Positions 50,001-63,492 of a stretch of DNA of 64,000 nt are shown here, in pieces. The position numbers and the translations under genes were made by a program. Each line of letters opens with the position of its first letter. Position 1 is the stretch's first letter. Origin of the DNA: Triglochin maritima (taxonomy: Eukaryota; Streptophyta; Magnoliopsida; Alismatales; Juncaginaceae); assembly GCA_963682175.1 (NCBI GenBank), contig OY821793.1:27177493-27241492 (forward strand), in the 5' to 3' direction. A model generated the notes under the pieces. The model searched no databases. It saw only the letters and a list, made by a program, of their open reading frames with translations, and was not told where the DNA came from.

Positions 50001-53000
50001 CCCACGAGAAACCCCCATTCCCTTCCGGACGCGTTCGGAAGTGCACTGGAAGGCAACAACCTTGGGCAACCGAGCACGTCGAAGAGCAACGTCCACAGGC
50101 ACCTTGGTCTTTGCCCACGAGCAACCTCCATTTCACCTACAAGTGCGCTTTCACTTCCAAACGTGTTTTGGAAGCGAATGCCGCAGGCCACTGCCGCGAG
50201 CAGACACCTGGCCCTAGCGTGGCGCTGACACGCCAACTATGACAACACTAGGCTAGTGTCCATCGCCCGACCGCCAAATCACTCCGAGATGGGTGCGCCT
50301 CGTAGATAACGCGGATGGATATGTGGAGTCCTAAGTTCCATAAACCGTGGTTGGGCCGCCTAAAGACCACTTAGAAACTACGTGTGGGGCTGGCCACATG
50401 CCACGCGTGGAGCTGGCCAAAGGCCACTCCGTCGCCACCCTGCAGGCCAACACCAAATCGGCTGCACCTCCAGCATCCGACCTCCAAATCGAGCGTTCTA
50501 ACTTGCATCAGGTAGACCATTCATCCCTCTATCTGACCCTAAAATTTCAGAGCCAACGCCCAAGTATTCGGGGTCGCGCCTTCTCCAAGAAGACGCAGCT
50601 CCCTACCAGCCACGCCCCCACATCATCAGCATTCTTCATCTCATCGCGCCTCGCCCTACATACATCTAAATCGGGAATTCTAAGATGAGTTACCCATTCA
50701 CTCCTCCTCACTATGTGCTCGGGTGCCCAAATATAGACTAAGGCTCACCTAAGGTCCACTCAGGCCATTGCTTGGGACAAAAGATGCGGCAGCTTCCACT
50801 TTGCCCGCGGGCAACACCCATGGACTTCCAAACGCGTTTTGGAAGCGAATGGGGTAGGCAACAACCGTGGGAACCCAAGCATGGGCACGAGCAACGTCCC
50901 AAAGAACTTTCCCCACGAGAAACCCCCATTCCCTTCCGGACGCGTTCGGAAGTGCACTGGAAGGCAACAACCTTGGGCAACCGAGCACGTCGAAAAGCAA
51001 CGTCCACAGGCACCTTGGTCTTTGCCCACGAGCAACCTCCATTTCACCTACAAGTGCGCTTTCACATCCAAACGTGTTTTGGAAGCGAATGCCGCAGGCC
51101 AGTGCCGCGAGCACACACTAGGCCCTAGCGTGGCGCTGACACGCCAACTATGACAACACTGGGCTAGTGTCCATCGCCCGACCGCCAAATCACTCCGAGA
51201 TGGGTACGCCTCGTAGATAACGCGGATGGATATGTGGGGTCCTAAGTTCCATAAACCGTGGTTGGGCCGCCTAAAGACCACTTAGAAACTACGTGTGGGG
51301 CTGGCCACATGCCACGCGTGGAGATGGCCAAAGGCCACTCCGTCGCCACCCTGCAGGCCAACACCAAATCGGCTGCGCCTCGAGCATCCGACCTCCAAAT
51401 CGAGCGTTCTAACTTGCATCACGTAGACCATTCATCCCTCTATCTGTCCCTAAAATTTCAGAGCAAACGCCCAAGTATTCGGGGACGCGCCTCCTCCAAG
51501 AAGACGCAGCTCCCTACCAGCCACGCCCCCACATCATCAGCATTCTTCATCTCATCGCGCCTCGCCCTACATACATCTAAATCGGGCATTCTAAGAGGAG
51601 TTACCCATCCACTCCTCCTCACTATGTGCTCGTGTGCCCAAATATAGACTAAGGCTCACCTAAGGTCCACTCAGGCCATTGTTTGGGACAAACGATGCGG
51701 CAGCTTCCACTTTGCCCGCGGGCAACACCCATGGACTTCCAAACGCGTTTTGGAAGCGAATGGGGTAGGCAACAACCGTGGGAACCCAAGCATGGGCACG
51801 AGCAACGTCCCAAAGAACTTTCCCCACGAGAAACCCCCATTCCCTTCCGGACGCGTTCGGAAGTGCACTGGAAGGCAACAACCTTGGGCAACCGAGCACG
51901 TCGAAGAGCAACGTCCACAGGCACCTTGGTCTTTGCCCACGAGCAACCTCCATTTCACCTACAAGTGCGCTTTCACATCCAAACGTGTTTTGGAAGCGAA
52001 TGCCGCAGGCCAGTGCCGCGAGCACACACTAGGCCCTAGCGTGGCGTTGACACGCCAACTATGACAACACTGGGCTAGTGTCCATCGCCCGACCGCCAAA
52101 TCACTCCGAGATGGGTACGCCTCGTAGATAACGCGGATGGATATGTGGGGTCCTAAGTTCCATAAACCGTGGTGGGGCCTCCTAAAGACCACTTAGAAAC
52201 TACGTGTGGGGCTGGCCACATGCCACGCGTGGAGCTGGCAAAAGGCCACTCCGTCGCCACCCTGCAGGCCAACACCAAATCGGCTGCGTCTCGAGCATCC
52301 AACCTCCAAATCGAGCGTTCTAACTTGCATCACGTAGACAATTCATCCCTCTATCTTTCCCTAAAATTTCGGAGCAAACGCCCTAGTATTCGGGGTCACG
52401 CCTCCTCCAAGAAGACGCCGCTCCCTACCAGCCACGCCCCCACATCATCAGCATTCTTCATCTCATCGCGCCTCGCCCTACATACATCTAAATCGGGCAT
52501 TCTAAGAGGAGTTACCCATCCACTCCTCCTCACTATGTGCTCGGGTGCCCAAATATAGACTAAGGCTCACCTAAGGTCCACTCAGGCCATTGCTTGGGAC
52601 AAACGATGCGGCAGCTTCCACTTTGCCCGCGGGCAACACCCATGGACTTCCAAATGTGTTTTGGAAGCGAATGGGGTAGGCAACAACCGTGGGAACCCAA
52701 GCATGGGCATGAGCAACGTCCCAAAGAACTTTCCCCACGAGAAACCCCCATTCCCTTCCGGACGCGTTCGGAAGTGCACTGGAAGGCAACAACCTTGGGC
52801 AACCGAGCACGTCGAAGAGCAACGTCCACAGGCACCTTGGTCTTTGCCCACGAGCAACCTCCATTTCACCTACAAGTGCGCTTTCACTTCCAAACGTGTT
52901 CTGGAAGCGAATGCCGCAGGCCACTGCCGCGAGCAGACACCTGGCCCTAGCGTGGCGCTGACACGCCAACTATGACAACACTATGCTAGTGTCCATCGCC

Positions 53001-56000
53001 CGACTGCCAAATCACTCCGAGATGGGTACGCCTCGTAGATAACGCGGATGGCTATGTGGGGTCCTAAGTTCCATAAACCGTGGTTGGGCCACCTAAAGAC
53101 CACTTAGAAACTACGTGTGGGGCTGGCCACATGCCACACGTGGAGCTGGCCAAAGGCCACTCCGTCGCCACCCTGCAGGCCAACACCAAATCGGCTGGGC
53201 CTCGAGCATCCGACATCCAAATCGAGCGTTCTAACTTGCATCACGTAGACCATTCATCCCTATATCTGTCCCTAAAATTTCAGAGCAAACGCCCAAGCAT
53301 TCGGGGTCGCGCCTCCTCCAAGAAAACGCAGCTCCCTACCAGCCACGCCCCCACATCATCAGCATTCTTCATCTCATCGCGCCTCGCCCTACATACATCT
53401 AAATCGGGCATTCTAAGAGGAGTTACCCATCCACTCCTCCTCACTATGTGCTCGGGTGCCCAAATATAGACTAAGGCTCACCTAAGGTCCACTCAGGCCA
53501 TTGTTTGGGACAAACGATGCGGCAGCTTCCACTTTGCCCGCGGGCAACACCCATGGACTTCCAAACGCGTTTTGGAAGCGAATGGGGTAGGCAACAACCG
53601 TGGGGACCCAAGCATGGGCACGAGTAACGTCCCAAAGAACATTCCCCACGAGAAACCCCCATTCCCTTCCGGACGCGTTCGGAAGTGCACTGGAAGGCAA
53701 CAACCTTGGGCAACCGAGCACGTCGAAGAGCAACGTCCACAGGCACCTTGGTCTTTGCCCACGAGCAACCCCCATTTCACCTACAAGTGCGCTTTCACTT
53801 CCAAACGTGTTTTGGAAGCGAATGTCGCAGGCCACTGCCGCGAGCACACACTAGGCCCTAGTGTGGCGCTGACACGCCAACTATGACAACACTAGGCTAG
53901 TGTCCATCACCCGACCGCCAAATCACTCCGACATGGGTGCGCCTCGTAGATAACGCGGATGGATATGTGGGGTCTTAAGTTCCATAAACCGTGGTTGGGC
54001 CGCCTAAAGACCACTTAGAAACTACGTGTGGGGCTGGCCACATGCCACGCGTGGAGCTGGCCAAAGGCCACTCCGTCGCCACCCTGCAGGCCAACACCAA
54101 ATCGGCTGCGCCTCGAGCATCCGACCTCCAAATCGAGCGTTCTAACTTGCATCACGTAGACCATTCATCCCTATATCTGTCCCTAAAATTTCAGAGGAAA
54201 CGCCCAAGCATTCGGGGTCGCGCCTCCTCCAAGAAGACGCAGCTCCCTACCAGCCACGCCCCCACATCATCAGCATTCTTCATCTCATCGCGCCTCGCCC
54301 TACATACATCTAAATCGGGCATTCTAAGAGGAGTTACCCATCCACTCCTCCTCACTATGTGCTCGGGTGCCCAAATATAGACTAAGGCTCACCTAAGGTC
54401 CACTCAGGCCATTGTTTGGGACAAACGATGCGGCAGCTTCCACTTTGCCCGCGGGCAACACCCATGGACTTCCAAACGCGTTTTGGAAGCGAATGGGGTA
54501 GGCAACAACCGTGGGAACCCAAGCATGGGCACGAGCAACGTCCCAAAGAACTTTCCCCACGAGAAACCCCCATTCCCTTCCGGACGCGTTCGGAAGTGCA
54601 CTGGAAGGCAACAACCTTGGGCAACCGAGCACGTCGAAGAGCAACGTCCACAGGCACCTTGGTCTTTGCCCACGAGCAACCTCCATTTCACCTACAAGTG
54701 CGCTTTCACATCCAAACGTGTTTTGGAAGCGAATGCCGCATTCCAGTGCTGCGAGCACACACTAGGCCCTAGCGTGGCGCTGACACGCCAACTATGACAA
54801 CACTGGGCTAGTGTCCATCGCCCGACCGCCAAATCACTCCGAGATGGGTACGCCTCGTAGATAACGCGGATGGATATGTGGGGTCCTAAGTTCCATAAAC
54901 CGTGGTGGGGCCTCCTAAAGACCACTTAGAAACTACGTGTGGGGCTGGCCACATGCCACGCGTGGAGCTGGCAAAAGGCCACTCCGTCGCCACCCTGCAG
55001 GCCAACACCAAATCGGCTGCGTCTCGAGCATCCGACCTCCAAATCGAGCGTTCTAACTTGCATCACGTAGACAATTCATCCCTCTATCTTTCCCTAAAAT
55101 TTCAGAGCAAACGCCCTAGTATTCGGGGTCGCGCCTCCTCCAAGAAGACGCCGCTCCCTACCAGCCACGCCCCCACATCATCAACATTCTTCATCTCATC
55201 GCGCCTCGCCCTACATACATCTAAATCGGGCATTCTAAGAGGAGTTACCCATCCACTCCTCCTCACTATGTGCTCGGGTGCCCAAATATAGAGTAAGGCT
55301 CACCTAAGGTCCACTCAGGCCATTGCTTGGGACAAACGATGCGGCAGCTTCCACTTTGCCCGCGGGCAACACCCATGGACTTCCAAACGCGATTTGGAAG
55401 CGAATGGGGTCGGCAACAACCGTGGGAACCCAAGCATGGGCATGAGCAACGTCCCAAAGAACTTTCCCCACGAGAAACCCCCATTCCCTTCCGGACGCGT
55501 TCGGAAGTGCACTGGAAGGCAACAACCTTGGGCAACCGAGCACGTCGAAGAGCAACGTCCACAGGCACCTTGGTCTTTGCCCACGAGCAACCTCCATTTC
55601 ACCTACAAGTGCGCTTTCACTTCCAAACGTGTTTTGGAAGCGAATGCCGCAGGCCACTGCCGCGAGCAGACACCTGGCCCTAGCGTGGCGCTGACACGCC
55701 AACTATGACAACACTAGGCTAGTGTCCATCGCCCGACCGCCAAATCACTCCGAGATGGGTGCGCCTCGTAGATAACGCGGATGGATATGTGGAGTCCTAA
55801 GTTCCATAAACCGTGGTTGGGCCGCCTAAAGACCACTTAGAAACTACGTGTGGGGCTGGCCACATGCCACGCGTGGAGCTGGCCAAAGGCCACTCCGTCG
55901 CCACCCTGCAGGCCAACACCAAATCGGCTGCACCTCCAGCATCCGACCTCCAAATCGAGCGTTCTAACTTGCATCAGGTAGACCATTCATCCCTCTATCT

Positions 56001-57640
56001 GACCCTAAAATTTCAGAGCCAACGCCCAAGTATTCGGGGTCGCGCCTCCTCCAAGAAGACGCAGCTCCCTACCAGCCACGCCCCCACATCATCAGCATTC
56101 TTCATCTCATCGCGCCTCGCCCTACATACATCTAAATCGGGAATTCTAAGATGAGTTACCCATTCACTCCTCCTCACTATGTGCTCGGGTGCCCAAATAT
56201 AGACTAAGGCTCACCTAAGGTCCACTCAGGCCATTGCTTGGGACAAAAGATGCGGCAGCTTCCACTTTGCCCGCGGGCAACACCCATGGACTTCCAAACG
56301 CGTTTTGGAAGCGAATGGGGTAGGCAACAACCGTGGGAACCCAAGCATGGGCACGAGCAACGTCCCAAAGAACTTTCCCCACGAGAAACCCCCATTCCCT
56401 TCCGGACGCGTTCGGAAGTGCACTGGAAGGCAACAACCTTGGGCAACCGAGCACGTCGAAGAGCAACGTCCACAGGCACCTTGGTCTTTGCCCACGAGCA
56501 ACCTCCATTTCACCTACAAGTGCGCTTTCACATCCAAACGTGTTTTGGAAGCGAATGCCGCAGGCCAGTGCCGCGAGCACACACTAGGCCCTAGCGTGGC
56601 GTTGACACGCCAACTATGACAACACTGGGCTAGTGTCCATCGCCCGACCGCCAAATCACTCCGAGATGGGTACGCCTCGTAGATAACGCGGATGGATATG
56701 TGGGGTCCTAAGTTCCATAAACCGTGGTTGGCCCGCCTAAAGACCACTTAGAAACTACGTGTGGGGCTGGCCACATGCCACGCGTGGAGATGGCCAAAGG
56801 CCACTCCGTCGCCACCCTGCAGGCCAACACCAAATCGGCTGCGCCTCGAGCATCCGACCTCCAAATCGAGCGTTCTAACTTGCATCACGTAGACCATTCA
56901 TCCCTCTATCTGTCCCTAAAATTTCAGAGCAAACGCCCAAGTATTCGGGGACGCGCCTCCTCCAAGAAGACGCAGCTCCCTACCAGCCACGCCCCCACAT
57001 CATCAGCATTCTTCATCTCATCGCGCCTCGCCCTACATACATCTAAATCGGGCATTCTAAGAGGAGTTACCCATCCACTCCTCCTCACTATGTGCTCGGG
57101 TGCCCAAATATAGACTAAGGCTCACCTAAGGTCCACTCAGGCCATTGTTTGGGACAAACGATGCGGCAGCTTCCACTTTGCCCGTGGGCAACACCCATGG
57201 ACTTCCAAACGCGTTTTGGAAGCGAATGGGGTAGGCAACAACCGTGGGAACCCAAGCATGGGCACGAGCAACGTCCCAAAGAACTTTCCCCACGAGAAAC
57301 CCCCATTCCCTTCCGGACGCGTTCGGCAGTGCACTGGAAGGCAACAACCTTGGGCAACCGAGCACGTCGAAGAGCAACGTCCACAGGCACCTTGGTCTCT
57401 GCCCACGAGCAACCCCCATTTCACCTAGAAGTGCGCTTTCACTTCCAAACGTGTTTTGGAAGCGAATGCCGCAGGCCACTGCCGCGAGCACACACTAGGC
57501 CCTAGCGTGGCGCTGACACGCCAACTATGACAACACTAGGCTAGTGTCCATCGCCCGACCGCCAAATCACTCCGAGATGGGTGCGCCTCGTAGATAACGC
57601 GGATGGATATGTGGGGTCCTAAGTTCCATAAACCGTGGTT
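47094..57640. repeat. Monomer family E
   Basis: Units start at 47094, 48005, 48916, 49827, 50738, 51649, 52560, 53471, 54382, 55293, 56204 and 57115, all exactly 911 bp. From 48.4 kb on the markers are GACACGCCAAC (instead of GACATGCC), GAAACTACGTG, TTGCATCACGTAG, and GACGCAGC or GACGCCGCTCC. The unit at 47094 and the segment up to about 48.4 kb are intermediate between D and E. In units 49827 and 55293 the phase marker reads GTAAGGCTCACC, which removes a - strand stop. Confidence 0.85.
47990..57110. repeat. Higher-order tetramer (3644 bp) with a second copy split by two monomers (family E)
   Basis: Segment 47990-49338 matches 51634-52982 at an offset of 3644 bp, with all markers I checked identical (ATTGTTTGGGAC, TTTCACATCC, CAGTGCCGCG, CATCCAACC, TTTCGGAGC, GGGTCACGCC, CAAATGTGTTTTGG). 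Segment 49338-51650 matches 54804-57115 at an offset of 5466 bp, with about six visible differences, for example ACGAGATTT against ACGCGATTT near 49923/55389 and GCCTTCTCC against GCCTCCTCC near 50579/56045. The two offsets differ by 1822 bp, exactly two monomers. I read this as two copies of a four-monomer block, the second interrupted at about 52982-54804 by two extra monomers. Confidence 0.85.
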
Positions 57641-60600
57641 GGGGCGCCTAAAGACCACTTAGACACTAGGTGTGGGGCTGGCCACATGCCACGCGTGGAG
57701 CTGGCCAAAGGCCACTCCGTCGCCACCCTGCAGGCCAACACCAAATCGGCTGCGCCTCGAGCATCCGACCTCTAAATCGAGCGTTCTAACTTGCATTACG
57801 TAGACAATTCATCCCTCTATCTGCCCCTAAAATTTCAGAGCAAACGCCAAAGTATTCCGGGTCCCGCCTCTTCGAAGAAGACGTAGCTCCCTACCAGCCA
57901 CCCCGCCACATCATCAGCAATCTTCATCTCATCGCGCCTCGCCCTACATACATCTAAATCGGGCATTCTAAGTGGAGTTACCCATCCACTCCTCCTCACT
58001 ATGTGCTCGGGTGCCCAAATATAGTCTAAGGCTCACCTAAGGTCCACTCAGGCCATTGCTTGTGACAAACGATGCGGTAGCTTCGACTTTGCCCGCAGGC
58101 AACACCCATTGACTTCCAAACGCGTTTTGGAAGCGAATGGGGTAGGTAACAACCGTGGGAACCCAAGCATGGGCACAAGCAAAATCCCAAAGAACTTTCC
58201 CCACGAGAAACCCCCATTCCCTTCCGGACGCGTTCGGAAGTGCACGGGAAGGCAACAACCTTGGGCAACCGAGCACGTCGAAGAGCAACGTCCACAGGCA
58301 CCTTGGTCTCTGCCCACGAGCAACCTCCATTTCACCTACAAGTGCGCTTTCACTTCCAAACATGTTTTGGAAGCGAATGCCGCAGTCCACTGCCGCGAGC
58401 ACACACTAGGCCCTAGCGTGGCGCTGACATGCCAACTATGACAACACTAGGCTAGTGTCCATCGCCCGACCGCCAAATCACTCCGAGATGGGTGCGCCTC
58501 GTAGATAACGCGGATGGATATGTGGGGTCCTAAGTTCCATAAACCGTGGTTGGGCCGCCTAAAGACCACTTAGAAACTAGTTGTGGGGCTGGCCACATGC
58601 CACGCGTGGAGCTGGCCAAAGGCCACTCCGTCGCCACCCTGCACGCCAACACCAAATCGGCTGCGTCTCGAGCATCCGACCTCCAAATCGAGCGTTCTAA
58701 CATGCATTACGTAGACAATTCATCCCTCTATCTGCCCTTAAAATTTCAGAGCAAACGCCAAAGTATTCCGGGTCGCGCCTCTTCCAAGAAGACGTAGCTC
58801 CCTACCAGCCACACCCCCACATCATCAGCAATCTTCATCTCATCGCGCCTCGCCCTACATACATCTAAATCGGGCATTCTAAGAGGAGTTACCCATCCAC
58901 TCCTCCTCACTATGTGCTCGGGTGCCCAAATATAGACTAAGGCTCACCTAAGGTCCATTCAGGCCATTGCTTGGGATAAACGATGCGGTAGCTTCCACTT
59001 TGCCCGCGGGCAACACCCATGGACTTCCAAACGCGTTTTGGAAGCGAATGGGGTAGGTAACAACCGTGGGAACCCAAGCATGGGCATGAGCAACGTCCCA
59101 AAGAACTTTCCCCACGAGAAACCCCCATTCCCTTCCGGACGCGTTCGGAAGTGCACTGGAAGGCAACAACCTTGGGCAACCGAGCACATCGAAGAGCAAC
59201 GTCCACAGGCACCTTGGTCTCTGCCCACGAGCAACCCCCATTTCACCTACAAGTGCGCTTTCACTTCCAAACGTGTTTTGGAAGCGAATGCCGCAGGCCA
59301 CTGCCGCGAGCACACACTAGGCCCTAGCGTGGCGCTGACACGCAAACTATGACAACACTAGGCTAGTGTCCATCGCCCGACCGCCAAATCACTCCGAGAT
59401 GGGTGCGCCTCGTAGATAACGCGGATGGATATGTGGGGTCCTAAGTTCCATAAACCGTGGTTGGGCCGCCTAAAGACCACTTAGAAACTACGTGTGGGGC
59501 TGGCCACATGCCACGCGTGGAGCTGGCCAAAGGCCACTCCGTCGCCACCCTGCAGGCCAACACCAAATCGGCTGCGCCTCGAGCATCCGACCTCCAAATC
59601 GAGCGTTCTAACTTGCATCACGTAGACCATTCATCCCTCTATCTGCCCCTAAAATTTCAGAGCAAACTCCCAAGTATTCGGGGTCGCGCCTCCTCCAAGA
59701 AGACGCAGCTCCCTACCAGCCACGCCCCCACATCATCATCATTCTTCATCTCATCGCGTCTCGCCCTACATACACCTAAATCGGGCATTCTAAGAGGAGT
59801 TACCCATCCACTCCTCCTCACTATGTGCTCGGGTGCCCAAATATAGACTAAGGCTCACCTAAGGTCCACTCAGGCCATTGCTTGGGACAAACGATGCGGT
59901 AGCTTCCACTTTGCCCGCGGGCAACACCCATGGACTTCCAAACGCGTTTTGGAAGCGAATGGGGTAGGTAACAACCGTGGGAACCCAAGCATGGGCACGA
60001 GCAACGTCCTAAAGAACTTTCCCCACGAGAAACCCCCATTCCCTTCCGGACGCGTTCGGAAGTGCACTGGAAGGCAACAACCTTGGGCAACCGAGCACAT
60101 CGAAGAGCTACGTCCACAGGCACCTTGGTCTCTGCCCACGAGCAACCCCCATTTCACCTACAAGTGCGCTTTCACTTCCAAACGTGTTTTGGAAGCGAAT
60201 GCCGCAGGCCACTGCCGCGAGCACACACTAGGCCCTAGCGTGGCGCTGACACGCAAACTATGACAACACTAGGCTAGTGTCCATCGCCCGACCGCCAAAT
60301 CACTCCGAGATGGGTGCGCCTCGTAGATAACGCGGATGGATATGTGGGGTCCTAAGTTCCATAAACCGTGGTTGGGCCGTCTAAAGACCACTTAGAAACT
60401 ACGTGTGGGGCTGGCCACATGCCACGCGTGGTGCTGGCCAAAGGCCACTCCGTCGCCACCCTGCAGGCCAACACCAAATCGGCTGCGCCTCGAGCATCCG
60501 ACCTCCAAATCGAGCGTTCTAACTTGCATCACGTAGACCATTCATCCCTCTATCTGCCCCTAAAATTTCAGAGCAAACTCCCAAGTATTCGGGGTCGCGC

Positions 60601-60699
60601 CTCCTCCAAGAAGACGCAGCTCCCTACCAGCCACGCCCCCACATCATCATCATTCTTCATCTCATCGCGCCTCGCCCTACATACATCTAAATCGGGCAT

Positions 60700-63310
60700 T
60701 CTAAGAGGAGTTACCCATCCACTCCTCCTCACTATGTGCTCGGGTGCCCAAATATAGACTAAGGCTCACCTAAGGTCCACTCAGGCCATTGCTTGGGACA
60801 AACGATGCGGCAGCTTCCACTTTGCCCGCGGGCAACACCCATGGACTTCCAAACGCGTTTTGGAAGCGAATGGTGTAGGCAACAACCGTGGGAACCCAAG
60901 CATGGGCACGAGCAACGTCCCAAAGAACTTTCCCCACGAGAAACCCCCATTCCCTTCCGGACGCGTTCGGAAGTGCACGGGAAGGCAACAACCTTGGGCA
61001 ACCGAGCACGTCGAAGAGCAACGTCCACAGGCACCTTGGTCTTTTCCCACGAGCAACCTCCATTTCACCTACAAGTGCGCTTTCACTTCCAAACGTGTTT
61101 TGGAAGCGAATGCCGCAGGCCACTGCCGCGAGCACACACTAGGCCCTAGCGTGGCGCTGACATGCCAACTATGACAACACTAGGCTAGTGTCCATCGCCC
61201 GACCGCCAAATCACTCCGAGATGGGTGCGCCTCGTAGATAACGCGGATGGATATGTGGGGTCCTAAGTTCCATAAACCGTAGTTTTGCCGCCTAAAGACC
61301 ACTTAGAAACTAGGTGTGGGGCTGGCCACATGCCACGCGTGGAGCTGGCCAAAGGCCACTCCGTCGCCACCCTGCAGGCCAACACCAAATCGGCTGCGCC
61401 TCGAGCATCCGACCTCCAAATCGAGCGTTCTAACTTGCATTACGTAGACAATTCATTCCTCTATGTGCCCCTAAAATTTCAGAGCAATCGACAAAGTATT
61501 CCGGGTTGCACCTCCTCCAAGAAGACATAGCTCCCTACCAGTCACGCCCCCACATCATCAGCATTCTTCATCTCATCGCGCCTCGCCCTACATACATCTA
61601 AATCGGGCATTCTAAGAGGAGTTACCCATCCACTCCCCCTCACTATGTGCTCGGGTGCCCAAATATAGACTAAGGCTCACCTAAGGTCCACTCAGGCCAT
61701 TGCTTGGGACAAACGATGCGGCAGCTTCCACTTTGCCCGCGGGCAACACCCATGGACTTCCAAACGCGTTTTGGAAGCGAATGGGGTAGGCAACAACCGT
61801 GGGAACCCAAGCATGGGCACGAGCAACGTCCCAAAGAACTTTCCCCACAAGAAACCCCCATTCCCTTCCCGACGCGTTCGGAAGTGCACGGGAAGGCAAC
61901 AACCTTGGGCAACCGAGCATGTCGAAGAGCAACGTCCACAGGCACCTTGGTCTTTGCCCACGAGCAACCTCCATTTCACCTACAAGTGCACTTTCACTTC
62001 CAAACGTATTTTGGAAGCGAATGCCGCGGGCCACTGCCGCGAGCACACACTAGGCCCTAGCGTGGCGCTGACATGCCAACTATGACAACACTAGGCTAGT
62101 GTCCATTGCCCGACCGCCAAATCACTCCGAGATGGGTGCGCCTCGTAGATAACGCGGATGGATATGTGGGGGTCCGAAGTTCCATAAACCGTGGTTGGGC
62201 CGCCTAAAGACCACTTAGAAACTAGGTGTGGGGCTGGCCACATGCCACGCGTGGAGCTGGCCAAAGGCCACTCCGTCGCCACCCTGCAGGCCAACACCAA
62301 ATCGGCTGCGCCTCGAGCATCCGACCTCCAAATCGAGCGTTCTAACTTGCATAACGTAGACAATTAATCCCTCTATCAGCCCCTAATATTTCAGAGCAAA
62401 CTCCCAAGTATTCGTGGTCTTGCCTCCTCCAAGAAGACGTAGCTCCCTACCAGCCACGCCCCCACATCATCAGCATTCTTCATCTCATCGCGCCTCGCCC
62501 TACATACATCTAAATCGGGCATTCTAAGAGGAGTTACCCATCCACTCCTCCTCACTATGTGCTCGGGTGCCCAAATATAGACTAAGGCTCACCTAAGGTC
62601 CACTCAGGCCATTGCTTGGGACAAACGATGCGGCAGCTTCCACTTTGCCCGCGGGCAACACCCATGGACTTCCAAACGCGTTTTGGAAGCGAATGGGGTA
62701 GGCAACAACCGTGGGAACCCAAGCATGGGCACGAGCAACGTCCCAAAGAACTTTCCCCACGAGAAACCCCCATTCCCTTCCGGACGCGTTCGGAAGTGCA
62801 CGGGAAGGCAACAACCTTGGGCAACCGAGCACGTCGAAGAGCAACGTCCACAGGCACCTTGGTCTTTTCCCACGAGCAACCTCCATTTCACCTACAAGTG
62901 CGCTTTCACTTCCAAACGTGTTTTGGAAGCGAATGCCGCAGGCCACTGCCGCGAGCACACACTAGGCCCTAGCGTGGCGCTGACATGCCAACTATGACAA
63001 CACCAGGCTAGTGTCCATCGCCCGACCGCCAAATCACTCCGAGATGGGTGCGCCTCGTAGATAACGCGGATGGATATGTGGGGTCCTAAGTTCCATAAAC
63101 CGTAGTTTTGCCGCCTAAAGACCACTTAGAAACTAGGTGTGGGGCTGGCCACATGCCACGCGTGGAGCTGGCCAAAGGCCACTCCGTCGCCACCCTGCAG
63201 GCCAACACCAAATCGGTTGCGCCTCGAGCATCCGACCTCCAAATCAAGCGTTCTAACTTGCATTACGTAGACAATTCATCCCTCTATCTGCCCCTAAAAT
63301 TTTAGATCAA
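60700..63310. repeat. Pair of ~780-bp similar segments 1823 bp apart (family F)
   Basis: Segments of roughly 60700-61480 and 62523-63303 share TTGGTCTTTTCCCACG and CCGTAGTTTTGCCGCC. Visible differences are GAATGGTGTAGG against GAATGGGGTAGG near 60871 and the loss of similarity after CAGAGCAATCGACAAAG near 61482. The offset is one 911-bp and one 912-bp monomer. This is a single duplication rather than a regular dimer array. Confidence 0.7.
62156..62178. other. One-base insertion in a monomer (GTGGGGGTCCG)
   Basis: GATATGTGGGGTCCTAAG reads GATATGTGGGGGTCCGAAG here. The extra G makes the unit starting at 61670 912 bp, the only departure from 911 bp in family F. It also joins open frames on the - strand (62091-62363), an accidental effect. 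Confidence 0.8.
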
Positions 63311-63492
63311 ACGCCCAAGTATTCGGGGTCTTGCCTTCTCCAAGAAGACGTAGCTCCCTACCAGCCACGCCCCCACATCATCAGCATTCTTCATCTCATC
63401 GCGCCTCGCCCTACATACATCTAAATCGGGCATTCCAAGAGGAGTTACCCATCCACTCCTCCTCACTATGTGCTCGGGTGCCCAAATATAGA

